Translations under genes and position numbers: made by a program | From: Pirellulales bacterium | GTDB lineage: Bacteria; Planctomycetota; Planctomycetia; Pirellulales; JACPPG01 | DNA length: 54,557 nt | Direction: 5' to 3' | Assembly (NCBI GenBank): GCA_036490175.1 | Contig: DASXEJ010000215.1 | Span: forward strand, 1-54,557 | Shown: positions 1 through 9,800 of the stretch, piece after piece | How the letters are laid out: each line of letters opens with the position of its first letter | Position numbering within the stretch: position 1 is the first letter of the stretch | The notes under the pieces: model-generated | Database searches by the model: none | What the model was told of the DNA's origin: nothing | Seen by the model: the letters and a program-made list of their open reading frames with translations, nothing else

Positions 1-1
1 T

Positions 2-396
2 CTCGTCCTCGGGCGGTGGTTTTCCAGGAACGATCAGTTTATTGTCGAGTCCCTGGTGTGGTCTCTCCTCGTGGTAGTGCGCAACGAACTCTTCAACCAG
101 GTAGTTCAAGTGCGCCGTGCCCAGCACCACGAAATGGTCCAAGCACTCGATTTGAATGGCCTGGATCCACCGTTCCACGAAGGCATTGAGGTTGGGTGAG
201 CGAGGACGCAGCCGGCGTGGTCGCAAACCACACTTTCGCAGGCAGGCGTCAAAGGCCTTGCCGAACTTTCGGTCCGCGTCGTGGAACACTAGGTCGATGG
301 CGAGTTTGTTGTCCTGCGTGTGCCGAACGAACTCTCCTGTCCGCTCAACAACCCATTCGGCCTTCGGATGTTCGGTGGCCCGTGTCACAAATCGCC
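2..396 (-). pseudogene. Truncated transposase, integrase core (DDE) fragment
   Basis: Reading the minus strand from about 396 down to the window edge gives an uninterrupted integrase-core-like peptide without an N-terminus. It contains a second catalytic Asp in a VFHDADRKFGKAF segment, the NAFVERW segment with the third acidic residue, an IECLDHF segment and the C-terminal YHEERPHQGL block, all typical of rve-type transposases of the IS481/IS3-like kind. The region that should carry the first catalytic Asp and the N-terminal helix-turn-helix is missing: upstream of about 396 the frame stays open but no longer resembles the family and has no start. The C-terminus runs off the left edge of the window. 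I read this as an insertion-sequence remnant that cannot be active; an intact element using a programmed frameshift is a less likely alternative. Confidence 0.7.
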
Positions 397-742
397 CTGT
401 ACAAAAACTATGGTAACTTAATTGTGCGTGAGAGCTTGCGCCTTTGAAGTCGCCAGGGCTGGCTCACTGCCGTTAACTCGTATGGCGGTGGTTCGATTCC
501 GTCCCTGGGAGGATGCCGTCTTCAGCTGCCCGTGCGGGGATCGGCACGTTGTTGCCTGATGTTAGAGCCAATAGCGTTCAGCGATCGCGTGATAAAGAGA
601 CCGGACGTTAGCTATTTATACCCAGTGTCGACCCGTTCGCGAGGAGGGCGTGCGCCGAATTTGCCAGCTTTCTTCCTTGGAAAACATGACCGTCAACAGG
701 GATAGCGCCAGGCAGATGGTTTTGTGATTGTTGTACAGCCGC
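397..742. other. Intergenic region with a tRNA-like remnant
   Basis: No credible gene is present between the transposase fragment and the PEP-CTERM gene. The only recognisable content is the tRNA-Asn-like sequence at 449-511, listed separately. Short open frames here have no ribosome binding site and no family resemblance. Confidence 0.5.
449..511 (+). pseudogene. Degenerate tRNA-Asn-like sequence
   Basis: The 3' half resembles a tRNA: CGTTAAC around an anticodon-like GTT (472-474), a T arm with GGTGG / TTCGATT / CCGTC that can pair (487-503), then CCTGGGAG, which is a plausible 3' acceptor strand plus discriminator. A CCAGGG at 453-458 can pair with CCCTGG at 503-508. However, the element is only about 63 nt, the D-arm end and the 5' anticodon stem are largely missing, and the base before the anticodon is C rather than T. 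It therefore looks like a tRNA-Asn gene remnant, perhaps left by integration or deletion next to the transposase fragment. A chance resemblance cannot be excluded. Confidence 0.35.
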
Positions 743-1288
743 CTACGCCGCAAACTTCCTACGGCTGGCACATCGCACGCGTCGACGAACAACCAGCAGC
801 ACGACTCCTCCGAGCGCGGCGAGCGCAAGTCCATTTGGCTCTGGAACCTGAGTAAGTTGGCCGCGGATCTCGCCCGACGGAAAGACGGAGGAACTAACGA
901 CAACGTACATGTCGCCCGCCTTGAGGTCGCTAATTTGACCGGCATTTAGGACCGCGCCCCCTGTAAAATTTCCGGCGGGCAGTCCTGGAGTCGTGATGGT
1001 GAACGTGGTGATTAAGGGGCCGTTGCTTCCGGGCGGCGCGTCATTCAGAGTCGCGGAAGTGGCAATGCCTTCAAGAAGTTCAAAGTCCCCAACATTAACT
1101 GAAAGGGCTCCCGTTACGTCATCTAATGCCATAAAGGCATTACCGATCCCTGGTGAAGCGTCGGGTGGAACAACTTGACTGCCAAACATACCGGTGGTGT
1201 CAAAGTACAGCATTGCGGACTTCGCGCTGGAGTTCGCATCGGCGAACGTTGATGCAGCCAGCAGAAAAATGGCGAATGCTTTGAACAT
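743..1288 (-). CDS. CHRD-domain protein with PEP-CTERM sorting signal
   Basis: A 181-residue secreted protein. The ATG at 1288 is preferred because an AAGGGAAC ribosome-binding-like sequence lies just upstream and the product then begins with a clean signal peptide (MFKAFAIFLLAASTFA). The body matches the CHRD pattern: a strand-rich segment with GPLITTFTI, a central G-rich turn, then AGDMYVVVSSSVFPSGEIRGQL, close to the family's YV.V....P.GEIRGQL ending. The C-terminus has the PEP-CTERM triad: VPEP, a hydrophobic helix (LALAALGGVVLLVV) and an Arg cluster. Family knowledge: such proteins are exported and processed by an exosortase; no exosortase gene is in this window. Substrate or partner is unknown. 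The gene stands alone, with the next gene on the same strand ~755 bp upstream. Confidence 0.8.
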   Translation of the reverse strand: MFKAFAIFLLAASTFADANSSAKSAMLYFDTTGMFGSQVVPPDASPGIGNAFMALDDVTGALSVNVGDFELLEGIATSATLNDAPPGSNGPLITTFTITTPGLPAGNFTGGAVLNAGQISDLKAGDMYVVVSSSVFPSGEIRGQLTQVPEPNGLALAALGGVVLLVVRRRVRCASRRKFAA

Positions 1289-2043
1289 GGGCTTGTTCCC
1301 TTGAAAAAAGACCGTCGGATCATGGATCGAACGCAGGCAGCAAGCTGCCGATTTCGCAGGGGATCGAGGACGCCAGCAAGAGATCAATCGTCACGTGTAG
1401 AGCAACGATTGCGAGAAGTCCGGCTTTAGATAACGCTCAGTGGCGTTCCTTTAGAGGGTGCGCCCAATCTCGCTCGTCGAGAGGAAAGGTGCCGAGCCAA
1501 TACGATCGAAGGTAGCTACGCAAAGTGCGGATTGCAAGGTACGAATAAGTCCAAACAGAAGCCTAATATCCGTCCTCGCCGCATATGGCGAGAGTCGATC
1601 GAGATCGCTGAGACGACGGAGACCCACTGGTTTGTACCCGACTTTAGCTTCATTCGTCGCCCGCCCAATGCAAGAAGTATCGCCGCTGCCAAAAGTCGTG
1701 AATTCTTGGTCGCATCGGATCGCAGGGACAAGATTCATTGTCCAGCGCGTTGCGTCATGGGGACTGAGCGGCGCGTGATTGACGGCCTTTGACGCGTAAG
1801 CGCGACGATTTTTACCGTCAGCGCGTGGGTCGGCCCAGGTCCGCGGAAGCCAGTCAGTCGGCTATGCGGCGCGGCGCTCGTAGTGCCGCAACAAACCGCC
1901 CAGCCATTCGCAGCAGCCAAGCTGCCGTATGCTTGGAATCGGCTCGTTCATCGGCGGTGGCGTGCCTTGGGTTGATTACCTATCCGCTCGAAACCGTCTT
2001 TTCCAGAGAGGATATCGCTGCTCACACCAGTAGCGCTGGGCGT
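1289..2043. other. Long intergenic region containing dispersed repeat copy A
   Basis: About 750 bp without a convincing gene. Several open frames of 60-106 codons overlap each other on both strands but none has a ribosome binding site or a recognisable family. It holds one copy of the ~127-bp dispersed repeat (1702-1828). Confidence 0.5.
1702..1828 (+). repeat. Dispersed non-coding repeat, copy A
   Basis: A ~127-bp sequence that aligns along its full length, in the same orientation, with 20341-20468. Shared blocks include CGGATCGCAGGGA, GCGTCA, ATTGA.GGCC and ACCGTC.GCGCGTGG. Hand alignment gives roughly seven identical positions in ten with small gaps near the middle. Both copies lie in intergenic DNA just past the stop of a PEP-CTERM gene or kinase gene. 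Function is unknown; a miniature or REP-like element is possible. Confidence 0.65.
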
Positions 2044-5000
2044 TCAGTCGACGGGCGAAGCACCCGCGGGGTCACCCGGCGACTCATCGGCCATTGACAA
2101 GGGTCGCTTTTCGAATTGATTGCCGTCGTCGATGCGCACTTCTAGTTCGCCGGCAAAGCTCGACGGCTCGGATCCGGCCGTTAGTACATCGGCGGGAAGG
2201 TCCAATCCGCGCTGGGCGAGCTCGCGGCGCATCGACACCAAGTCCCAGACTTGAGCGGGAAACCCCGCTTCGATCGAGGCGGTGATCATCAGTCGTTGCT
2301 CTGGACCAAACGCAATCGTCGTTGCCGCGCGCAGGTCGCGCCAAGAGAGACGCGCCCACTCGTCACCCGTGAGCGGGTCGACCAGCTTCAGCACACCGTT
2401 GATTTGCCCGACGGCCAGCACGCGGCTGTCGGGCGAGAAGGCAATGCCCAAGCCCGTTGGCGTCGTGCCGACGGCGTGAAGGTCTGTGAGCTTTGTCCAA
2501 TTGCGCGTGTCCCATACGGTCACGCCATCCGGAGTGGCGACCAACAGCCGATTGTCGGGGCTGAACTTTACGATGCCGTGTCGGCCGATCGCCAGATCGT
2601 CGACTTGCGTGCCGGAGCGCGCATCCCAAACCCTCGCGCCCCCCCTTTCCCAATTGGCGACGACCGCATGACGATCGTCGTTGCTGACCGCACCCTTGCG
2701 TGGATCGCCGATCATTTGCAAACGGAAACCTGAGCCAGGAGCGTCGGGACGGTGCATGATCCAGCCGGCGCCATCCTGCATGAGCAGCGTCTCTCCACCA
2801 TCATTGAGCGCCAAACTCGATGGCACGATCGGACCTGCCAATTGGTCCGGCGGGCCGAAGTTCACCACCGTGCGACGATTGGACGACGCGTCCGACGCGA
2901 TGACCGTGCTTTCGGCGCCATCGACATTCTTTGCAACTTGCTCGTCGCGCCGCTCCAGGCGATAGACGCCTTGTACGCAGGAGACTATCAAACGGCCCTG
3001 GCGATCGAATTCGGCCCAGCAGTCCCCGACCGGCCAAGCCAAGAGTCGCCGCACGGTTTGCAGGTCCCACAACTCGAGCCCTTGATCGCAAGAGAAGGCG
3101 ATGATTCGTCCCTCGGGACTGACCGAGGCGTTGTACCACCACCCGAGCGGTGGATCGAGCGTTTGAGCCAACGACCGGCAGGCACCGGGTTCGAGCTGCG
3201 TGAGTAGCAGCGCGCTGTTGCTCTTCGATAGAAAAACGATGCGGCGCTGGCTCGTGGCGTCGCACGCCATGACCGCGAAATTGGGCACCTCCAGAAATCT
3301 CTCGCCGGTGCTCGGATCCCACACCAGGAGCCGGCTGTCCCACAAGCTTTGCGACGCCAGCAGCGACCCATCTTCATTGAAAACCAACTGCGAGGGAACA
3401 CCACGATGCGCGAACTGAGCCTTTTTGGTATGCGTGCGCATGCTCCAAATCACGATTTCCTGGTCCGACCAAGTCGCCAGATACTCACCGCTCGGATGCC
3501 AGGCAATGCGCTGCTCCAACTCGGTGCCGATCGGTATTTCGCATGTGACCTGGCCGCTGTGCAGATCGATGACTTGCACGTTACCGCCAACACGGACCGC
3601 GATCCGACCAGTTGGCTCGTGAAAGGAGAAGCTCGATCGCGCTGCGCCTTTGCCCAGCGCGCGCACTTCGCTGCCGTCGTCGGTATGGACGAGCCGCATA
3701 CCTTGTACTGGGTCGCTGCACGCGGCGAAGCGGCCATCACGATCGAAGGTTAAATGTTGCGCGCCGCGCGCCTGCCAGGCCAATTGTGGCTGGCTGCCGT
3801 GGACACGCCACACTTGCGTAACGTCGTTGCCGACGCTCGCCGCGAAACGACCATCGTGCGATAGCACGGGGACGATGATCGAAGTTGGGCAGGGGACAGA
3901 CCATCGTTGCTTCGCGTCCGAGAGGCCGTATCCGGTGAGCGTGCCATTGGTCGACGCGACGATGTAGCAATCAGCGGCAACGGACATGTCGGCAGCGTAG
4001 GAATTGTCGGCAATCGTCGCAATGGTTCGCGCGGCGCGCAGATCCGGCAGCGCCACCGAAGCGAGTACGGCGTTGCGCAGCTGCAGTTGGCGGTCCGGGG
4101 TGCGACCGATCGCCGACAGCAGCTCCGCGGCCTTTTCGATCGTGTCCAGCGAGGCAAATCGTTGGCCAACCTGCTGGCTACTACTGCGCGCGTTGGCCTC
4201 GGTGAGATAGGCGTCCCATAGGCGCTCCTGCGCCGCGCGGTTGGCCAAGAGCGTTTTGGAAAGCTCGTCCCTGAGTTGGCCGGAGTACCACAGCGAAACC
4301 ACCGCAATTCCAAATAGCAGCGCGGCCACGGATCCAAGCGCCGTCGCCAACGACGGATTGCGCCTGCACCAGCGCCAGGTGCGCTCGAGCGCACCGGTCT
4401 TACGGGCAAGAATCGGCTTGCCGGCGAGATAACGCTCGATATCCTCGCGTAACTCTCGCGCCGATGCATAACGGCGCGCGCTGGCGCCGTGCAGGCATTT
4501 ATCACAAATGGTCGCCAGGTCGCGCGGTATGTGCGGCATCATGCGCTGCGTTGGCACCGGCTCGCTGGAAATCAGCAACCGCAAAGTCTCCATCGGGGAC
4601 TCGCCGCAAAATGGCGGACGTCCGGTGAGCAATTCGTACAAGATCGCCCCTAGCGAGTAGATATCGCTGGCAACACCAATCTCGTTGTAGCGCCCCTTGG
4701 CCTGCTCGGGGGCCATGTAACTGGGGGTGCCGAAGAAAGCATTAGTTTTGGTGTGCGACGACGAATCGTCGGCATAGAACTTGGCCAGACCGAAATCGGT
4801 AATCTTGACTTCCAGCGGACTTTCGTCGGAGGCAACCAACACATTGGCAGGTTTCAAATCGCGATGCACGACCTGGCGCTCGTGGGCGTAGCTAACGCCC
4901 GCGGCCAGCTTGCTGATTAATTCGGCGGCGGCGCGCGGCGGCCAGGGCGTGCCGTCCAGGCGATCGGCCAAGGACCCACCTTCGATCAGCTCCATCGCGA

Positions 5001-5739
5001 TGTACGGAAGAGCATCGTGCTCGCCGTAGTCGAACACCTTCACGATGTGCGGATGGTCGAGGGCGGCGACAACGCGCGCCTCGGAGCGGAATCGCGCTAG
5101 CAAATCGAGATTGCTGGCGTCGATGGCGCGTACCATTTTGAGCGCTATGAAGCGGTTGAGCGCGGTCTGTCGCGCTCGGTAGACAACCCCCATGCCTCCG
5201 CGGCCGATGACTTCCAGGATCTCGTAGGTAGGTTGATCCGCAGCAGCGTCTCTCGATTCATCAACCTGCAGCTCAACATTCGGTGTCGACTCGCCGCATG
5301 GATCGATCGGCTCGTCATCGACCAATTCGATCGCGTCGTGCAATTGAATCTGGGCACAGAGCACGTCGGCGAACCTGGGAAAACGCCGCCGGTATTCATC
5401 GACATCCGGTCGACTGCCGGCGCGCTCACACGCAAGGTACTCGGCGTAAATCACGTCAATTGCCGATTCGGAATCAGCGGCGAGTTGGGGGAAGCGCTCC
5501 AGGTATTCTTCGGCCTGGCAAGGATCGTCGCGGCGCCAACGCGCGTCGAGGTCGATGCACACAAGCGTCGCCAGGTCGCGCGGTGATGCGTCGCCGCGCT
5601 CATTCACGAAGGCGGCCAGATCGGGCGTGCCTTCGCGTTGCAAGGCGCGCTTAAAGGCTTCGGTTACGGAACGCAGTTGAGTCCGCGCGTCGTCGTGGTC
5701 GTCCCGGCGTGCACTCGATGGTTGATCGGTACGGCTCAT
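2044..5739 (-). CDS. Ser/Thr protein kinase with C-terminal WD40-like propeller
   Basis: A 1231-residue membrane-bound PknB-type kinase. Residues 1-165 form a planctomycete-type N-terminal region rich in charged helices (EEYLERFPQLA, DEYRRRFPRFA). The kinase domain spans about 172-440: glycine loop GRGGMGVVYRA (179-189), ATP-binding Lys201 in ALKM, catalytic HRDLKPAN (292-299), DFG (315-317) and APEQ (343-346), all intact. One transmembrane helix lies at about 464-485, followed by ~740 residues of WD40/YVTN-like strand repeats (VWDTRNW, LAVGQINGVLKLVDPLTG), probably a sensor or docking propeller. It lies 82 bp downstream of the ECF sigma factor on the same strand, suggesting co-transcription and a shared signalling pathway. 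No Shine-Dalgarno is visible before the ATG, as is often the case in this phylum. Confidence 0.93.
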   Translation of the reverse strand: MSRTDQPSSARRDDHDDARTQLRSVTEAFKRALQREGTPDLAAFVNERGDASPRDLATLVCIDLDARWRRDDPCQAEEYLERFPQLAADSESAIDVIYAEYLACERAGSRPDVDEYRRRFPRFADVLCAQIQLHDAIELVDDEPIDPCGESTPNVELQVDESRDAAADQPTYEILEVIGRGGMGVVYRARQTALNRFIALKMVRAIDASNLDLLARFRSEARVVAALDHPHIVKVFDYGEHDALPYIAMELIEGGSLADRLDGTPWPPRAAAELISKLAAGVSYAHERQVVHRDLKPANVLVASDESPLEVKITDFGLAKFYADDSSSHTKTNAFFGTPSYMAPEQAKGRYNEIGVASDIYSLGAILYELLTGRPPFCGESPMETLRLLISSEPVPTQRMMPHIPRDLATICDKCLHGASARRYASARELREDIERYLAGKPILARKTGALERTWRWCRRNPSLATALGSVAALLFGIAVVSLWYSGQLRDELSKTLLANRAAQERLWDAYLTEANARSSSQQVGQRFASLDTIEKAAELLSAIGRTPDRQLQLRNAVLASVALPDLRAARTIATIADNSYAADMSVAADCYIVASTNGTLTGYGLSDAKQRWSVPCPTSIIVPVLSHDGRFAASVGNDVTQVWRVHGSQPQLAWQARGAQHLTFDRDGRFAACSDPVQGMRLVHTDDGSEVRALGKGAARSSFSFHEPTGRIAVRVGGNVQVIDLHSGQVTCEIPIGTELEQRIAWHPSGEYLATWSDQEIVIWSMRTHTKKAQFAHRGVPSQLVFNEDGSLLASQSLWDSRLLVWDPSTGERFLEVPNFAVMACDATSQRRIVFLSKSNSALLLTQLEPGACRSLAQTLDPPLGWWYNASVSPEGRIIAFSCDQGLELWDLQTVRRLLAWPVGDCWAEFDRQGRLIVSCVQGVYRLERRDEQVAKNVDGAESTVIASDASSNRRTVVNFGPPDQLAGPIVPSSLALNDGGETLLMQDGAGWIMHRPDAPGSGFRLQMIGDPRKGAVSNDDRHAVVANWERGGARVWDARSGTQVDDLAIGRHGIVKFSPDNRLLVATPDGVTVWDTRNWTKLTDLHAVGTTPTGLGIAFSPDSRVLAVGQINGVLKLVDPLTGDEWARLSWRDLRAATTIAFGPEQRLMITASIEAGFPAQVWDLVSMRRELAQRGLDLPADVLTAGSEPSSFAGELEVRIDDGNQFEKRPLSMADESPGDPAGASPVD

Positions 5740-5821
5740 GGCGACTGCGACGATTCTGGCGGTGCGCGAGAGGACGTGTGACGTCGATTATTCGCCAAAT
5801 GCGCGCGACACGCCAGCATGG

Positions 5822-6454
5822 TTATTCGACAAGATTGAGTTGCCACTCAGCCCGCTCGATGCCGCGCGACAATTGCATGCGGCGAGCTTGGATGCTGCCC
5901 CCCAGGCGCTCGACCACCTCACTCCAACTGAGCCCGATACTGCGTAATTCGAAGATCGCCAGCTCTTCGACGGTCAGCGACGACTTGACCCGTTCGAGTT
6001 GCTCCTTGCGCGAGACGACGTCAAACGGCGACGGACGAGGATCGGCGATGTCGTTCAGCACACCTGGCTTGGCGGCCAGCCGGCGGACGTCGCGCACCTG
6101 GCGCCGCTCGCGACGGGCGCGTGACCTGACGCGATTGCGAGCCATGGTGACGAGCAGACGGGCAAGTTGATCGGGCTGATCGAGCTCGTATTCGCCCGTC
6201 GAAGCGCGAACGAAGAAGCTCGCTAGCACCGACTGGCTGATATCGACGGAATCGAATGCCCGGTTGAGACGGTCGTCGCCAATTCGCAATCGGACCTCGC
6301 GGCGGATCAAAGGCTCGAAGCGGTCGACCAATTCTCTGGCCGCGTCGTCGTCGCCGGCGCGAATTCGGCGCAAAAACTCAACGAAATCGGCGATCTCGGG
6401 CATGGACCGGCGGCCCCGGAGACGTTCGGCTGGGCTAGTTGGCTGTCCGCCCAT
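5822..6454 (-). CDS. ECF-family RNA polymerase sigma factor
   Basis: A 210-residue sigma-70-family protein of the extracytoplasmic-function type common in planctomycetes. Region 2 is visible in DFVEFLRRIRAGDDDAARE through DQLARLLVTMARNRVRSRAR, with the conserved helix that contacts the -10 element; region 4 is in VKSSLTVEELAIFELRSIGLSWSEVVERLGGS, including a helix-turn-helix. There is no anti-sigma factor next to it; instead the kinase/propeller gene follows, which fits the known association of such sigma factors with Ser/Thr kinases. The start is uncertain: ATG at 6454 has GGTGG some 14 nt upstream, while ATG at 6403 would remove 17 poorly conserved residues. The gene is divergent from the giant LEPR-XLL gene, so the region between them may be a regulated promoter pair. 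Confidence 0.88.
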   Translation of the reverse strand: MGGQPTSPAERLRGRRSMPEIADFVEFLRRIRAGDDDAARELVDRFEPLIRREVRLRIGDDRLNRAFDSVDISQSVLASFFVRASTGEYELDQPDQLARLLVTMARNRVRSRARRERRQVRDVRRLAAKPGVLNDIADPRPSPFDVVSRKEQLERVKSSLTVEELAIFELRSIGLSWSEVVERLGGSIQARRMQLSRGIERAEWQLNLVE

Positions 6455-6866
6455 GTCAGATTTTTTTCCACCCGCAGTTGGATTTTGTGCGTTTTTTCGC
6501 CGGTTGGCGATATAGGTGTTGCACGGATCCAGCTATTTCCTTTTTTCGGCCTTTGCCATCTTAACATTCGCGGGGTGCGGTTTCATCCCACCCAAAGCGC
6601 TTTCTTGAAAGTTCGCCACTGGCAACAGACCTCTGGGCAAGATTTCCCCGTCGATTCCTGGCGTTTTGGAGCGAGCAAAACCACCGAACGGAGGGAACGA
6701 CACAGGTCGGGCGCTGAAAGGGACTGAGCGCCTTTCTTGGGACGAATTGCCGCAATCGGCTACGGATGCCGGTGCGCAAGTCCCCGCAAAACGTTCCGCG
6801 GCTACTCGAGCACGGAAGCCGGATGCCTCTCCCCCCAGCACCTCTGATGCGCAAGACACCAACACG
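6455..6866. promoter_or_regulatory. Divergent intergenic region, sigma factor / giant LEPR-XLL gene
   Basis: About 410 bp separating two divergent starts. It must carry both promoters, but no consensus -35/-10 pair could be assigned. A short CGCC-GGTT-GGCG hairpin lies near 6499-6511. The plus-strand frame of the giant gene remains open from a TTG at 6666, so part of this region could be coding if that start is used. Confidence 0.4.
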
Positions 6867-9800
6867 ATGATCAACTATTTCGCACGGCTCCGCCAGAAGA
6901 ATGGTCGCACGAGGCGACGGATCTCACGCAATTTGCAACCGTTTGCCATTACATCCGCCGCAAGCCGTCCCGCATCGCGTGTAATTCATATCGAGGCTCT
7001 GGAAGATCGTCGGATGCTGGCCATCGACTTTTCGATGCTGGCGGGTGATCTACAGAGCACCTTGTCCACTTTGGAAACCAACGTCTCGACGGCGGTGAAC
7101 CAGGCGCCGTCGATTCCTATTCTGGGCGCGAACCTGGGAAACAATCCCGGCCTGACACAGGCCATTGGCAGCAAAGCCAACAGCTTGCAAAGCGGGTTTC
7201 AAGCAGTCGCCAGCGACATTGCCAGCCATCCCGGCGCGTCGGATTTGGTCATCGCCGGGTTTGTGAAAAGCGAGTTGTCTTCCGTCGCCACGGGCATTGT
7301 TGTCACGCCCGACATCAATCCGGACGGGACCTGGCGCTTCCAGTTACAACTACATCAAGACCTGGCGACGTCCAGCGTCCATCCCCAATTCGATGCGGAT
7401 CTAGGCAGCTTCTTCAGCCTGAGCAGCAGCGGCAGTATCGATCTGAAAGTGGGAATGGATTACCTGCTGCAGTTCACTTTCGATCCTACGACGAGCGCCA
7501 TCGCTTTAGAATCGACGAATCTATCAACGGTTGATCCGACGCTGCCTAACGCTCCGTTGGCGCTGGAGGTGTCGGCCACACCGAGCGCCGGGTTTTCGAT
7601 TAATGGCACGCTGGCGGGTCTGTTGCACCTTTCTGCCACCGACGATGGCACGCAATTCACAGGCACGTATGGGGTGAACATCGCCTCGGCCAGCCAAGTT
7701 AATGTATCGCTGACCGCCACGGCTCACCTAGGCTTGCACGCCTCGCTCGAATTTGGCACAGGCGATTTGCCATTCAATCCAAAAATCACCAGCGATTTCC
7801 ATTTCGACTGGTCGCTCGCGAGCACGACGCTGACGGGAAGTTTAAGCGCCAACACCCTTGGCACCATGAGCGACATCGGCTTCGACCATGTCTCGATCGA
7901 TGTGGGCAGTTTCTTTGGCAGCTACCTTGCCAGCCTGGTGACGGATATTCAGCACTTCACCAAGCCGATGCAGCCGATCATCGACGTGATCAATACGCCG
8001 ATCCCTGGCTTAAGCGATTTAGGTTTGAATGTCACGTTGCGGTCGCTGCTAGGCATTGAAGGAAGCGGATACGACGATGCCCTCGATGCCATCACGGCCA
8101 TCGACAACATTGATCCTAGTAGCTTGGGCGGAACTGGTGCGATCGATTTGGGCAGCTTCACGCTGACGAACGATATTCGGCTCAACGGCCCAACAATCAA
8201 CACCAGCAACGTGGCCGGCGACATTATGCAGCAGGCCCAAACCGATGCCGGCAGTTCGCTGAACCAGGTTGGCGGCGACAGCGCGTCGGGATTCCAGTTC
8301 CCGGTTCTGACCGATCCGCTGCACAGTGTGTTTGCCATGCTGACCGGACAAGACGCCACGCTGTTCAGCTTCAAGATGCCGTCGCTGACCGTGCCGCTGT
8401 CGATCGAGATTCCGATCCTGGCCATTCCGCCATTTGCTGGGCTATTCGCAGATGTGAGTGTCGCCTTCTCGTTCGATCTGAGCGTGGGGTACGACACGCA
8501 TGGACTGCGAGAATTTGTGGCCGATACCGCGAGCGGCGCCGACGCCGGAAAATTAACCGACGATATTCTCGACGGTTTTTATCTCGACAACTCCACGAAC
8601 AGCGCTGGCCATGCCGCGACGGGCTTCGACATTACAGGAGGCGTTTCGCTCGCGGCCAAAGCGTTGATCATTAAGGTAAGCGGCGGCTTGTTTGCCGATG
8701 TCGATTTGCATTTGGATCCGTCACTTGATGATGCCCAACAACGTGTGCGATTGGGGGCGCTGGCTGACGAACTGGGAGACGGCAGCGATCCGTTCACGGC
8801 CAGCGGCAGCATTTTTGTCGAGGCCGATTTGCAGATCGTCATTCCCGCATTCGTCGGCGACATTGTGCTGGCCGATGTCCAGCTCGCGCACATCACCTTG
8901 GTCGACTTCGACAGCAACGACGATTCGCCCCTGTTCGCCACAAATAACACGATCTTTATCGACAAAGACTCCGACAACGAAAACATCGACGTCAAGATGG
9001 AGCAAGAGGATCCTGCGAGCTTTGACACCGGCCTTTCGCAGTTCAATGTCTCGGGGGCCGATCCGAAGGCCTATGTCGAGGCCATCGTGGTTTCGTACCC
9101 GGATCACAAGGAGTCATACCCCGTCGGTTATTTCCAGCATGTAAATGGGAATCTGGTCGGTGAAGATCTGGAAGAGCAGACCAGCGACAGTCTATTCACC
9201 GTATTTCAGCCTATTACCAACGGCACGCCCGACGATGGTTGGACTCCCATTCACTACAACCTGGTAGCTACGACGCCAGCCCTCGATTTTCTCAACGACC
9301 CGGAGCCAGAAACCGGAAACCAAACCATCTCGGTTGGCAACCTAATGGGCGATGCCGATGGCACGCCGGTAAATGCGGTTCTCATCGGCGGCAGCGGCAA
9401 CGACATTTTGGAATATCAAGGTGCCGGCAAGGCAGTTTTGATCGGCGGCGGCGGCGACGACAAGCTGCGGGCTTTCAATCAACAGGCCCAACAGGTTGAT
9501 GGATTCGGCGACGATATCGATCCCAACGTGTTCGATGTGAACAACATTAACTTTGCGATGCCCGATGAAACGCGACAGCAAATTCTAGCGCATGTCGTGG
9601 CGCCCGGTGGTTCGCCGGCACATACCAGCAACGTGCTGGCCGGTGCCGGAGCGAACGTGTTTTTGGGGGGCGGCACATGGGATAACTTTTTCGAAGGCGG
9701 ATCGGTTGCTACCTATGTCGGCGGCGCGGGACAGAACGAATTCAGGATCGAGGCGAAGCTCGCCGACCCCAACGCGCCGGTAATTCCAGGCGACATTATC

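Noticed and set aside
6666..6866. N-terminal extension of the giant gene from a TTG
   Set aside because: No ribosome binding site fits, composition is unlike a leader, and the ATG at 6867 places the LEPR-XLL motif at the usual distance; left as uncertain.
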